This document shows positions 33,194 through 41,742 of a DNA stretch of 64,000 nucleotides, piece after piece. Origin of the DNA: Cordilura impudica (Eukaryota > Arthropoda > Insecta > Diptera > Scathophagidae); the NCBI GenBank assembly GCA_963682025.1, contig OY821517.1, forward strand, positions 233,065,326-233,129,325, given 5' to 3'. Numbering within the stretch: position 1 is the stretch's first letter; each line of letters opens with the position of its first letter. The notes below the pieces were generated by a model, which ran no database searches, had not been told where the DNA came from, and worked only from the letters and a program-made list of their open reading frames with translations. The position numbers were made by a program, and so were the translations under genes.

Positions 33194-34888
33194 TTGAGAT
33201 TCTGGGAACTTGAGGAAACTCCTAAAAGAAAAATTCTGTCTCTATTTGACAAATTTTGTGAGGAAAATTATAAAGCGACTACTCGTCGCGAATCTGATGG
33301 TCGATATGTAGTGACTCTCCCATTTAAGCCTGCATTTCCTGAAAAATTTTCTTTAGGGACTTCAAGACCTGGTGTTATGGGACAATATCTTAGGACCGAA
33401 TCATCTTTACTGCGTAGACCTGAAATTAAGGAGATGTACGATGACGTCGTTAGGGAGTATTTGGACATAGGACATATGAAACCGGTATTACCAAATTTTT
33501 CATCTCCTACCTCTTTTTGTTATTTACCTCATCATCCGGTGGTAAAATTAGAACGTAAGACAACTAAATTGAGAGTTGTTTTCAACGCTTCAAATAGAAC
33601 TTCTAATGGAATTAGTTTAAACGATTGCCTTTACGTAGGACCACCTATTCTTAGGTGGCATCTGTTTAAATTCGTCGTCAATTGTGATATTACTCAAATG
33701 TATAGACAGATTCGGGTTGATCCTTCTCATACCCCTTTTCAACGAATTTTGTTTAGGGATTCTCCGACGGAGACCGTAAAGGACTATGAATTACAGACAG
33801 TGACTTTTGGCGTTAACTGCGCTCCATACCTTGCCATTAGGACGTTATTACAACTCGCTGACGATTCTGAGGCTGAGTTCCCTCTCGCAGCACATATTCT
33901 ACGATAGTGCATGTACGTTGACGACGTTTTGACAGGGACTCACGACATTTCGACTTCATTAATGGCTCGTGATCAACTCGTTGCTGCTTTGGCTTCCGCC
34001 AAGTTTCAGCTAAGAAAATGGACTTCAAACGAACGGAGTATTTTGAAAGACATACCTTTGGACCATTTAGTTGACGCTAAATTATTGACCTTTATAGAAT
34101 CAAGTACTTCAAAGACTTTAGGAATTCAGTGGAACGCTCAGTTGGACTCGTTTTATTTTAGTGTGACTCCTATTTCATTAACATCTGGGTATACTAAGAG
34201 GGAAGTCTTATCGACTATCGCGAAATTGTTTGATCCTGTAGATTGGTTAGGTCCTGTCATTGTGGTTGCTAAAATTATCATGCAAAAAATTTGGCTTGAT
34301 AATATAAATTGGGATGATATGCTTCCAATTTCGACGGAAGATGAATGGAAAAGATTTGTTACTTCTTATCATGAGGTAAATACTATTCGTATTCCAAGAT
34401 GGGTTAATTATTCGCCGGGAAATTCTGTTGAGCTTCATGTTTTTTCTGATGCCTCGGAATAGGCATACGCGGGGGTGATTTATATTCGAATTCAGGCCTC
34501 TAACGGCGAAATTCATACTCACCTACTTTCATCGAAAACCAAAGTAACCCCCATCAAATCAATTTCTTTACCTCGTTTAGAGTTGTGCGGGGCGGTGTTA
34601 GCCTCTGAACTTTTGAAGACGGTAATAGGTGAAATTGATATTAAAATTGACCAAATTTACTGTTGGACTGATTCGACGATAGTCCTTTCTTGGTTAAGGA
34701 AAACGCCGTGTTCCTGGACCACATTTGTAGCGAACAGAGTATGCCGCATTCAAGAAAATGTAGGAAACCATAATTGGTATCATGTTCGTTCTGAGGATAA
34801 TCCTGCAGATTTAGGTAGTCGTGGTACCTCTCCCATTGAGCTGGAAAATAGTGAGCTTTGGTGGTCCAAGATGGCTGGGTCAAGATAA
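33194..34888 (+). pseudogene. BEL-II reverse transcriptase and RNase H
   Basis: One frame with two internal stops (33905-33907 TAG; 34460-34462 TAG). RT motifs: FWELEETPKRK, YVVTLPFK, TTKLRVVFNASNRTSNG, FVVNCDITQMYRQI (motif A), NCAPYLAIRTLLQLA, MYVDDVLTGTHD (motif C). Then TLGIQWNAQ, YTKREVLSTIAKLFDP and IPRWVNYSPGNSVELHVFSDASE, with the stop replacing the codon before AYAGVIYIR, and LPRLELCGAVLASELL, TDSTIVLSWLRK and NPADLGSRG of RNase H. The first stop lies directly before MYVDD. Catalytic residues are kept; each lesion is a single codon. Confidence 0.93.
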
Positions 34889-36419
34889 AGTGCACTGGAA
34901 TATAACGGATCTAAGTTATCTTGACACTGACATTGAGGGTCGGGTTGTCAAAACTCATGCTTCCTTCTTTACGGACGTCAAGGGGAAAGATATATATGTA
35001 GATATTTTGAATAATTACTCTCGTCTTGATCGAGCTCTTCGGATAATCTCATATATTTTGAGGTTCTTTTACAATAGTCATCCAGCTCATAGGTCAAATC
35101 GTTATATGAATGTGGATAAAATCGTTGCTGGTTATGAAATCAGAAGAACAAAATTGCATTTAGCCATTGTGGCTCAGAAACATCACTATGCAGATGAATA
35201 TAAGTGCCTGTTAGACAAAAAACCGTTAAGTTCAAAGAGTTGCCTTATTTCTTTGAATCCCTTTCTCGATAAAGACGGTGTGATAAGATTGAATGGTCGC
35301 TTGGTTAAATCACCATCCCTTTCATATACGGAGAAATATCCTATTATTTTACCTTATTCGAGCAGATTTACTCAATTGTTAATAGAATTTGTTCATATGA
35401 TTTCCATTCACGGTGGAAATCAGTTGATGTTGCGAATACTGCGCATTGAATATTGGGTTCCACGCTTGAAGTTGAAAATTCGTGGAGTCATTGGTCGTTG
35501 TAAACTGTGTATTATTGACCGTAAAGTATCTTGTCGTCAAATTATGGAGGCTCTGCCCCCCGAAAGAACTACTCTTACTGGACCATTTACGACAACGGGC
35601 GTTGATTTTGCTGGTCCCTTTGACATCAAAAGTTTCACGGGCAGAGCTTGCAGGATAACTAAGGGCTACGTTTGTATTTTTGTTTGCTTTTCTACGAAAG
35701 CAATTCATTTAGAGGCCACGTCTGATTTATCGACACCTACTTTTTTATGTGCTTTTCACAGATTTATTTCTCGACGAGGTTGCCCCTACACTTTATTTTC
35801 GGATAATGGCTGAAATTTCGTAGGTGCATCGCGTGAATTAGAGAAGAATTTTAAGATATTTCTTAAGGAAAGTCAGATTGCAGTGGGTTCTATTCATGGT
35901 ATTCAGGGTTTAACTTGGTGGTTTATACCGGCCGGGGCACCTCATATGGGTGGCCTTTGGGAAGCCGGGGTCAAGAGTTTTAAACACCATTTTCGTAAGG
36001 AAGCTCAATCTTTTAAATATACTTTTGAAGAGCTTTTTTCAGTTCTCGCAAGAATCGAAGCTTGTCTAAATTCACGTCCTCTTTGTTCTATGGCGGATAA
36101 CCCTCGGGAACCAGTAGCTCTTACTCCTGGTCATTTTTTAATAGGTGGACCAATACTTGCTCCCCTGGAGCCTGAAATTAATGAATCTCCGATAAGTCTT
36201 GTTAATCGATTTCGAAAAATGAAAGCTTTGTCTCAACTTTTTTGTCGCCGATGGAAAGAAGAATATTTAATGACGTTAAATAAGCGCTATAAATGGAAAT
36301 ATCCGGAACGCGATCTACAGGAAAACGACTTAGTCGTTATCAAGCATGAAAATCTACCTCCAACATCGTGGCGTTTAGGCCGGGTCATAGAAGTTTATCC
36401 GGGAAGTGAGGTCGCGTAA
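34821..36419 (+). pseudogene. BEL-II integrase
   Basis: Frame 34821-35813 and, after TGA (35811-35813), the same frame from about 35814 to 36419. Zinc-binding HHCC: FVHMISIHGGNQ..RCKLCIIDR. Core: TTGVDFAGPFDIKS (Asp), TLFSDNG then the stop then NFVG (second Asp), WWFIPAGAPHMGGLWEAGVKS (catalytic Glu in WEAG), followed by TPGHFLIGGP and the C-terminal WRLGRVIEVYPGSEV block that ends pol. It would insert the cDNA. A frameshift at about 34865 separates it from RNase H. Confidence 0.92.
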
Positions 36420-36834
36420 GGGTTGCGGATATTCGTACTGCTAATGGGGTTGTAAAACGACCAATAACCCAACTGGTTATTTTGACCGAATAATTAACAT
36501 TTTTTTTTCATATCTGGCCCATCCCCATTGTAGAGTCCTTACTGGCTCATATGTAGAGTCCTTACTGGCTCAAATTGTAGAGTCCCTACTGGCTCATACT
36601 TATTTATAATCAATTTTCCATTGGGGTCCCTACTGGCCTATGGAAAATTGTTACGTCGAGGTCCCTACTGGCCAATTTAACTTTAAGTGTTTTAAAAAAA
36701 AAAAAAAAAAATTTTAATAAATTGAATTCAAGCTCACATTTTTAAATTGAACTATGCCTTATTTTAAGATATTTAAGTAATTTGTTAAAGTATTATTGTT
36801 GCAACACACCTTGATGTTGCAAGGTGGCCGGCAA
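36420..36834 (+). other. BEL-II 3' untranslated region with minisatellite
   Basis: Contains TGTAGAGTCC(T/C)TACTGGCTCA at 36529, 36552 and 36576 (23-24 bp period) and two diverged copies with GGTCCCTACTGGCC at about 36622 and 36659, then an A run and AT-rich sequence to the LTR. No gene. Confidence 0.85.
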
Positions 36835-37215
36835 TGTTTAAGTACAATTTAATATTTTCTTTGTACTTTTCGCCTTTGAGTCAATTAGCCATTTTTGGGT
36901 TAATTCTGGGTTAAAATCTATGAAACTCCTTTTTTTATACATCGTTGAAAGGAGTGTTTACATAGATTTTAACTAGTAAAACCGTTAACGGTACTTAGAT
37001 ATTGCTCGCCACCTTCTCTCTTTTATTTTTTAACTTATAAAATCAATCGTTTTGGTACCTTCGTACACATAAACACCATCCGCTGTGCATATTTTAAAAA
37101 AGGTAATACATCCTGTATATACAAATAAAATAGAGATTTTATTTTCTCTTTCTAAAAACCTTATACTATATTGTGTTTTTATTTTTTTATATATTTTTTG
37201 CTACATACGCAAACA
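36835..37215 (+). repeat. BEL-II 3' LTR (381 bp)
   Basis: Uninterrupted LTR, TG...CA ends, used to define the 5' copy. The stem-loop is repeated at 36910-36973. It is followed by the AGTAG duplication. Confidence 0.95.
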
Positions 37216-37384
37216 AGTAGGAAATTTCGTTTTACTTAAGAAAATGAATAGGAAGAAAAATCAGGCACCATATCATGGGCCATATAAAATAATAGAAAGA
37301 CAGGGAGTTAATTCAGTCTTAGATGTTAATGGAAAAATAAAAAAATATCACAATAATATGTTAAAAAAATACATATCTTTATAA
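37216..37384 (+). pseudogene. Gypsy-B integrase C-terminal end
   Basis: Right-hand half of the target of BEL-II. The frame reads GNFVLLKKMNRKKNQAPYHG, then PYKIIERQG, and stops at 37382-37384. This is the small SH3-like or chromodomain-less tail found at the end of many gypsy integrases (VLL..K..GPYKI..). It is the downstream continuation of the DNA before 29244, sharing the AGTAG duplication. A frameshift separates it from the integrase core. Confidence 0.85.
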
Positions 37385-37461
37385 AATCAAATAAACATTT
37401 ATAAAAACTATTTGTACAAAAATAATTTTAGTATTTATATATACAAAAATCATTTTTCATT

Positions 37462-37473
37462 AGAGGGTGAGGG
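37462..37473 (+). other. Gypsy-B polypurine tract
   Basis: AGAGGGTGAGGG immediately before the 3' LTR; one pyrimidine only. It is the expected plus-strand primer position. Confidence 0.7.
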
Positions 37474-37885
37474 TGTAATGAATTTACCATCACTAATAAA
37501 CGCAGCTATTAAAACATGCGTAAACTATTGTATAATAAAAACAGCTGCTAAAACATATGTAAACAAATTCACCATCATTAAAAAACACATCTGTTAAATC
37601 ACACGTTTTGTTAGGATTAAGGATAGATTTAAGTACCGTTAATTTAGTATTTAAGTAGAAATAATTTCTAAATAAAGATAATTCATAAAACTGACATTCA
37701 GCCGATCAATTGGCTTTGGTCTTTATTTAAACTTTTATTTCAGCACTATAAAGTGCTTTGCCTTTAGCTTTTATTAAAGAGCTGGTAACTTATAAAAGAG
37801 CCAGTGGCGTTTGAAACGCCGGCCAACGAAAAATCAAAGTAAATTTTTATATTTGAAATAATTACCATCAATTTAAAACACTTTA
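37474..37885 (+). repeat. Gypsy-B 3' LTR (412 bp)
   Basis: Same length as the 5' LTR. I see two substitutions, both within the first 50 bp (AATGCAG/AACGCAG and ACATACG/ACATGCG). It is followed by the ACAC duplication and then Gypsy-A RT. Confidence 0.95.
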
Positions 37886-37889
37886 ACAC

Positions 37890-38571
37890 CTTTATCAGTA
37901 ATAATGTGTCCAAGATATGATATTTGATTTACAAAGAATTCACATTTTTTTTAATTTTAATGTTATTTTCATGTTTTCACACACAACCAAAAATGTTTGA
38001 AATATTTCTAAAAGTTCAATATAGTCTTTTCCGAACAAAACAATGTCGTCCGTATAAGCAATAATATTTTTGTTGTTAGCTGCTTTAATCAAGCGATCTA
38101 CAAGACGCAAAAAGACCGCCGGCGCATTTGTTAATCCAAATGGCATTAATTTATATTGATAATGCCCACTAGGTGTTATAAAAGCAGTTAAATGGTTACT
38201 GGACTTGTTGATTGGAACTTGATGATACCCATTCATCATATCAAGGTCAATAAAAAGATTGTTATTGCGTATTTGTTTTATATTTTCCATTATATTAGCC
38301 ACCGGAAATACTTCTCGTACCGTTATTTTATTCAATTCGCGATAATCGATAACCATCCGAAATTCTCCATCTTTTTTAGGTACCAAATGAGCTACTCGCA
38401 TAAGAGGATGTTGAATGTTCTATTATATCAAACCTAAAAGTTCATTTACAATATCTTCTAATTTATCTCGTAAGTGGTAAGGTACTCGATTTGGTTTTTG
38501 ATTCATTATTTTATTTGTATCCTTTACAATAATGTTCAATTCATTTACATTTGTTTTTCCCAAATGTGACA
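37890..38571 (-). pseudogene. Gypsy-A reverse transcriptase
   Basis: From 38571 leftward: a RVPYHLRDKLEDIVNELL segment, stops near 38420, then the frame 38401-37940 with HLVPKKDGEFRMVIDYRELNK, LFIDLDMMNGYHQVPI (motif A), YQYKLMPFGLTNAPAVF (motif B) and NIIAYTDDIVLFG (motif C, YTDD). A frameshift near 37945 leads into QISYLGHIITDKG, directly at the Gypsy-B insertion. The right end is bounded by the Tc1 element. The polymerase core is recognisable, but no full product is possible. Confidence 0.9.
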
Positions 38572-38573
38572 TA

Positions 38574-38824
38574 CAGCGGTCAAATAAAGTATTCGACAAA
38601 CTGCTTGTTTTTCATAATCATTAAGAATATGTTAAAAAAATTCTACAAAATGAAAAATATAAAAATGCAGATTATAAGCTTAAAGTGTTATCTCTTTTTT
38701 TGTGAAACAAAAAATACAACAAAAAACAATATTCTGGAAAAAAAATACAAACACAAAAACATGTAATATTTCAACGTAAAAAAAGTATTCGACAACATTG
38801 CTCTAGTTGTGATTAACGGGAAAA
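38574..38824. repeat. Tc1 left inverted repeat with two transposase-site copies
   Basis: About 251 bp, matching 39966-40216 in reverse. Outer site AGTATTCGACAAACTGC near 38590 and inner site AGTATTCGACAACATTGC near 38784. Confidence 0.9.
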
Positions 38825-38914
38825 GTACCGCTTCTTTCAAATTTATATTGATGTCTTTCATTATTACTAATAGTTTTTAAAGTATTAATTTCATTTATTG
38901 ATTTAGTTGTTAAC

Positions 38915-39944
38915 ATGGGTCGAAAGGGTGCAGAGATTTCTTTAGATGTTAAAGAAATAATAATTACACATTTTAAAAAGGGAATAACGGAGCAAGAAAT
39001 AGCAGAAATTGTTGGAAGACCTAGAACAAGTATTCACTACATCATAGAGAAATATAAAAAAACTAAAAGTATTGAAAATGTGCAAAGAAGTGGGCGTCCA
39101 AAAAAAACTAAATGAAGTAAACGAAAGGTGGATCTTGCGTGAAATAAAAAAAAATCCTAAGATCAACGCTACAGTTCTGACAAAACAGCTAGAGAATGAT
39201 CTTAATATCAATGTTACACCTCAGACCGTGCGTAATGTTATACACAGTAACGATTATCATGCAAGATCAGCTAGGAAAAAGCCGCATATCTCAAAAAAGA
39301 ATAGAAAAGCTCGAGTTGACTTTGCAAAAGCTCATGTGAATAAGCCTATGGAGTTTTGGATGAAGACTATTTTTGCTGATGAGTCTAAATTCAACCTATT
39401 TGGATGTGATGGTAAGGTTCTGGTGTATAGAAAGCCCAACACCGAGTTGGAGGAGCGTAATATCGTGCCTACTGTAAAGCACGGTGGTGGCGGTATTATG
39501 GTCTGGGGATGTGTGGGGGCTTCAGGCGTGGGTAATTTAGTTTTCATTGATGGAATAATGGACCATCAGTACTACATAAACCTACTCAAGGAAAATCTTA
39601 AGCCAAGTGCCGAAATTTTGGGTGTTGCAAGTGATTTTCAATTTTATCAGGATAATGATCCAAAACATATGGCCCAAAATACAAGGTTGTGGATGTTGTA
39701 TAACTGTCCAAACGTGATTAATCCACCTGCACAGTCCCCAGACTTAAACCCCATGGAACACCTATGGGCCTGCTTAGAGCAAAATATAAGGAAAAGAAAT
39801 TTCAGTAACAAAAACCAGCTTAAAGCAATCCTTCTGGAAGAGTGGCATAAAATTGAGCAAAATTACATTTTAGATCTTGTTAAATCAATGCCAAAGCGTT
39901 TAAAAGCCGTCATAAAACAAAAAGGAAGAGCAACTAAATATTAA
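38915..39944 (+). pseudogene. Tc1 transposase, one frameshift
   Basis: The first frame (38915-39115, MGRKGAEISLD) holds the N-terminal helix-turn-helix (EQEIAEIVGRPRTSIHYIIEKYK) and the GRP-K linker. The rest (to 39944) is in the next frame: second HTH (NVTPQTVRNVIHSNDYHARSARKK), nuclear signal, then TIFADESKFNLFG (Asp), HGGGGIMVWGC (Gly-rich box), FYQDNDPKHMAQN (Asp) and DLNPMEHLWACL (Glu). Counting gives 34 residues between the second Asp and Glu, so DD34E. The only break is at the eight-A run near 39103, a single-base event that could be an assembly error. Otherwise of normal length (about 340 aa). Confidence 0.93.
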
Positions 39945-39965
39945 TTTTTTATTTTTAATCAATAT

Positions 39966-40216
39966 TTTTCCCGTTAATCACAACCAGAGCAACGTTGTCG
40001 AATACTTTTTTTGCGTTGAAATATTACATGTTTTTGTTTTTGTATTTTTTTCCCAGAATATTGTTTTTTGTTGTATTTTTTGTTTCATAAATAAAGAGAT
40101 AACACTTTAAGATTATAATCTGCATTTTTATATTTTTCAATTTATATAATTTTTTTAACATATTCTTCATGATTATCAAAAACAAGCAGTTTGTCGAATA
40201 CTTTATTTGACCGCTG
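39966..40216. repeat. Tc1 right inverted repeat
   Basis: Reverse complement of the left repeat with a few substitutions and small indels (for example AACGTTGTCG against CAATGTTGTCG-type positions in the inner site). Ends TTTGACCGCTG followed by TA. Confidence 0.9.
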
Positions 40217-40371
40217 TATCTTCTGCAAAACTCCTTTATATTTTTCAATTACACTTAATAATTTTGATTTTTGTTCTTCTTTTAATTCCTTTCCAATTTT
40301 TAAAGGTGAAAAAATTAATGAACGGTTTTTAATTGCAACTATATTACTATTGTTTTGAATGTTTTGATTTT

Positions 40372-40773
40372 TTAGTCAATCAGAATTTCTTCAGTAACTA
40401 AAATAGTTAATACGCCATTTTCTCTAATTACCTCCACACCTTTATGATCTAAAAAGTTTTGTCCAATTACCATCTCACATTCTTGGTCGCAGTTTCTTAC
40501 TATAAATAAATCAATTAAAAGATATGCATTTTGAATTTTAACATTTTTGGTCATTTTTCCGACAGTAGATACTTCACTACCTCCAAAACCAACGATTTCA
40601 ATTTCATATTTTTCAAAATTCCATCGGAACTTCTCAACCACGCCGAATTCACTAGTAGAACATTCACTTCCAAGATCACAGAAAACATTCATATTCTGTC
40701 CATCAATTAAAGCATTTTGTGTTAAACCATTGCTTCTGCTTAAGGCCACATGAAATATTTTAGGTATCGACAT
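40372..40773 (-). pseudogene. Gypsy-A aspartic protease
   Basis: Minus-strand frame of 133 codons. VFCDLGSECSTSEF aligns with the retropepsin active site, but the middle residue of D-T-G is Leu here, which would be inactivating. VGFGGSEVSTVG and ECEMVIGQNFLDHKGV (the G-x-x-FL block) follow in order. It overlaps the end of gag by about 34 bp in another frame, as usual for gypsy elements that shift frame between gag and pol. The open frame ends just before the Tc1 insertion region. Confidence 0.8.
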
Positions 40774-41523
40774 ACTTTGAGAAGACTTTTCGTAACTTCG
40801 TTTACGTGGTTTTGTACAATCTCTTGAATAATGATCAGTTTCATTACAATTTGTGCTGAATACCGAGAGAAATTCCGGTCAAATCGTGTAGCATTATTAT
40901 TTCTGTCAATCCGAGAAGAAGTTAAATTACCTTTATTTATAAATAGTTCACGATTGCATTGCTGCTCCATAATGCACAAATGTATCTTTATTTGAGACAA
41001 TAAATCTTGTAAAGATGAACATTGTGGTATATAGCCATTAATTAACTGCTTATCTCTTAATCCTGATGCAATATAATTTTTTGCACATTCATCACAAAAT
41101 CCGGCGCTTCTGGCAAGGGCTAAAACATCATAAAAATATTTTTCCACACTTTCATTTGATTCTTTAACACGACACATTAGTTTGAAGTATACTTCAGTTT
41201 CATCCCAAATTTTTTGAATTCACTCCACGATATATCATCTTTAATAGATGAAAACCAAGATGAAGCTGCTTCTTCTAAACGCAATGCAGTATAAAATATA
41301 GTTGTGTTATTATCCCATTTCAAAATGTGTTTAATACGCTCAACATTGCATATCCAATCACAAGCAGATATAGCATCCGGTAACGAAGGATTGAAAGCTG
41401 GAATTAATCTTTTGCACTCTTCAATGCCACATAATAATGCTCCTGATGAACTCGGAATTCGATTGTGGACGATTCCGAATTAGTATCTCTTTCTAAGAGA
41501 AAATTTTCTTTTTCTATGGACAT
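40740..41523 (-). pseudogene. Gypsy-A Gag
   Basis: A Met codon at 41523-41521 (MSIEKENFLLERDTN) follows the candidate primer site by about 10 bp. Other frames continue with capsid-like text (AISACDWICNVERIKHILKW, EEAASSWF) and 41177-40740 gives VEKYFYDVLALARSAGFCDE and LLSQIKIHLCIMEQQ, ending with half of a CCHC knuckle (CNETDHYSRDC) in a shifted frame. At least three frameshifts. The order and spacing to the protease fit a gypsy Gag. Confidence 0.78.
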
Positions 41524-41546
41524 TTTTTTTGCTATCCCACTTCTGA

Positions 41547-41742
41547 TGTATTATATTAAATTCAAATAACTTATCGACACGCCCGAATTTTACCTATTAA
41601 ACGTATATAAAACATAACAATTACTGATAATCGTATCGACAAGCTACGTAAAGTAGTATATTGACAATAGACTCTGAGACGGGATTTCTCTCATTTATAT
41701 TATTTAAAGTAGTTTTACGACAAGTAAAACTATTATCTTACA
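41547..41742 (-). repeat. Candidate Gypsy-A 5' LTR and adjacent primer site
   Basis: Read on the minus strand the segment starts TGTAAGATAATAG, has a TTTATATACG box, and ends ATACA just before TCAGAAGTGGGATAGC, which resembles a tRNA-primed site, 10 bp before the gag ATG. The other LTR is lost beyond the gap, so this cannot be confirmed here. Confidence 0.45.

Larger units (their letters stand above)
29249..37215 (+). mobile_element. BEL/Pao LTR retrotransposon (BEL-II), inserted in Gypsy-B integrase
   Basis: LTRs start TGTTTAAGTACAATTT (29249, 36835) and end GCTACATACGCAAACA (30590, 37215). The 5-bp duplication AGTAG flanks the element (29244-29248, 37216-37220), the usual size for BEL/Pao. 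Order is LTR, leader, gag, zinc fingers and protease, RT and RNase H, integrase, LTR; no env. The 3' LTR is 381 bp; the 5' LTR is enlarged by an insertion of about 970 bp. Coding frames carry three in-frame stops and about three frameshifts. Confidence 0.95.
14194..37885 (+). mobile_element. Gypsy-type LTR retrotransposon, plus strand (Gypsy-B), nested in Gypsy-A
   Basis: Two LTRs of 412 bp (14194-14605, 37474-37885) in the same orientation, flanked by the 4-bp duplication ACAC (14190-14193 and 37886-37889). A polypurine tract (AGAGGGTGAGGG, 37462-37473) precedes the 3' LTR. Internal order is leader, gag, protease, RT/RNase H, integrase, with no env recognised. The Asn-rich Gag tail and 4-bp duplication fit the 17.6/297-like group. 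About 10 kb of DNA transposons and unassigned sequence sit in the leader and 8 kb of BEL-II sits in the integrase C-terminus; the element alone would be much shorter. Confidence 0.93.
38574..40216 (+). mobile_element. Tc1-family transposon (DD34E), 1.64 kb
   Basis: Starts CAGCGGTCAAATAAAG and ends with its reverse complement, flanked by TA on both sides (38572-38573, 40217-40218). Inverted repeats are about 250 bp, and each contains two AGTATTCGACAA sites (outer and inner), the IR/DR layout known from Sleeping Beauty-like Tc1 elements. Inserted in Gypsy-A between protease and RT. Confidence 0.95.
12663..41742 (-). mobile_element. Gypsy-type LTR retrotransposon, minus strand (Gypsy-A), outermost of nested set
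   Basis: Parts read right to left: candidate LTR and primer site (41742-41533), gag (41523-40740), protease (40773-40372), RT (38571-37890), RNase H (14189-13645), integrase (about 13260-12663, cut by the gap). Two insertions split it: Tc1 at 38574-40216 (TA duplications) between protease and RT, and Gypsy-B at 14194-37885 (ACAC duplications) between RT and RNase H. The RT segment ends at YLGHIITDKG and the other side resumes just before REIKQFLGLTGYF, which are adjacent blocks in gypsy pol; that is why I join them. Confidence 0.88.

Noticed and set aside
38551..38766. ORFs in the Tc1 inverted repeats (also 40024-40248)
   Set aside because: The two are the same sequence read from the two arms; they lie in the terminal repeats, not in a gene.
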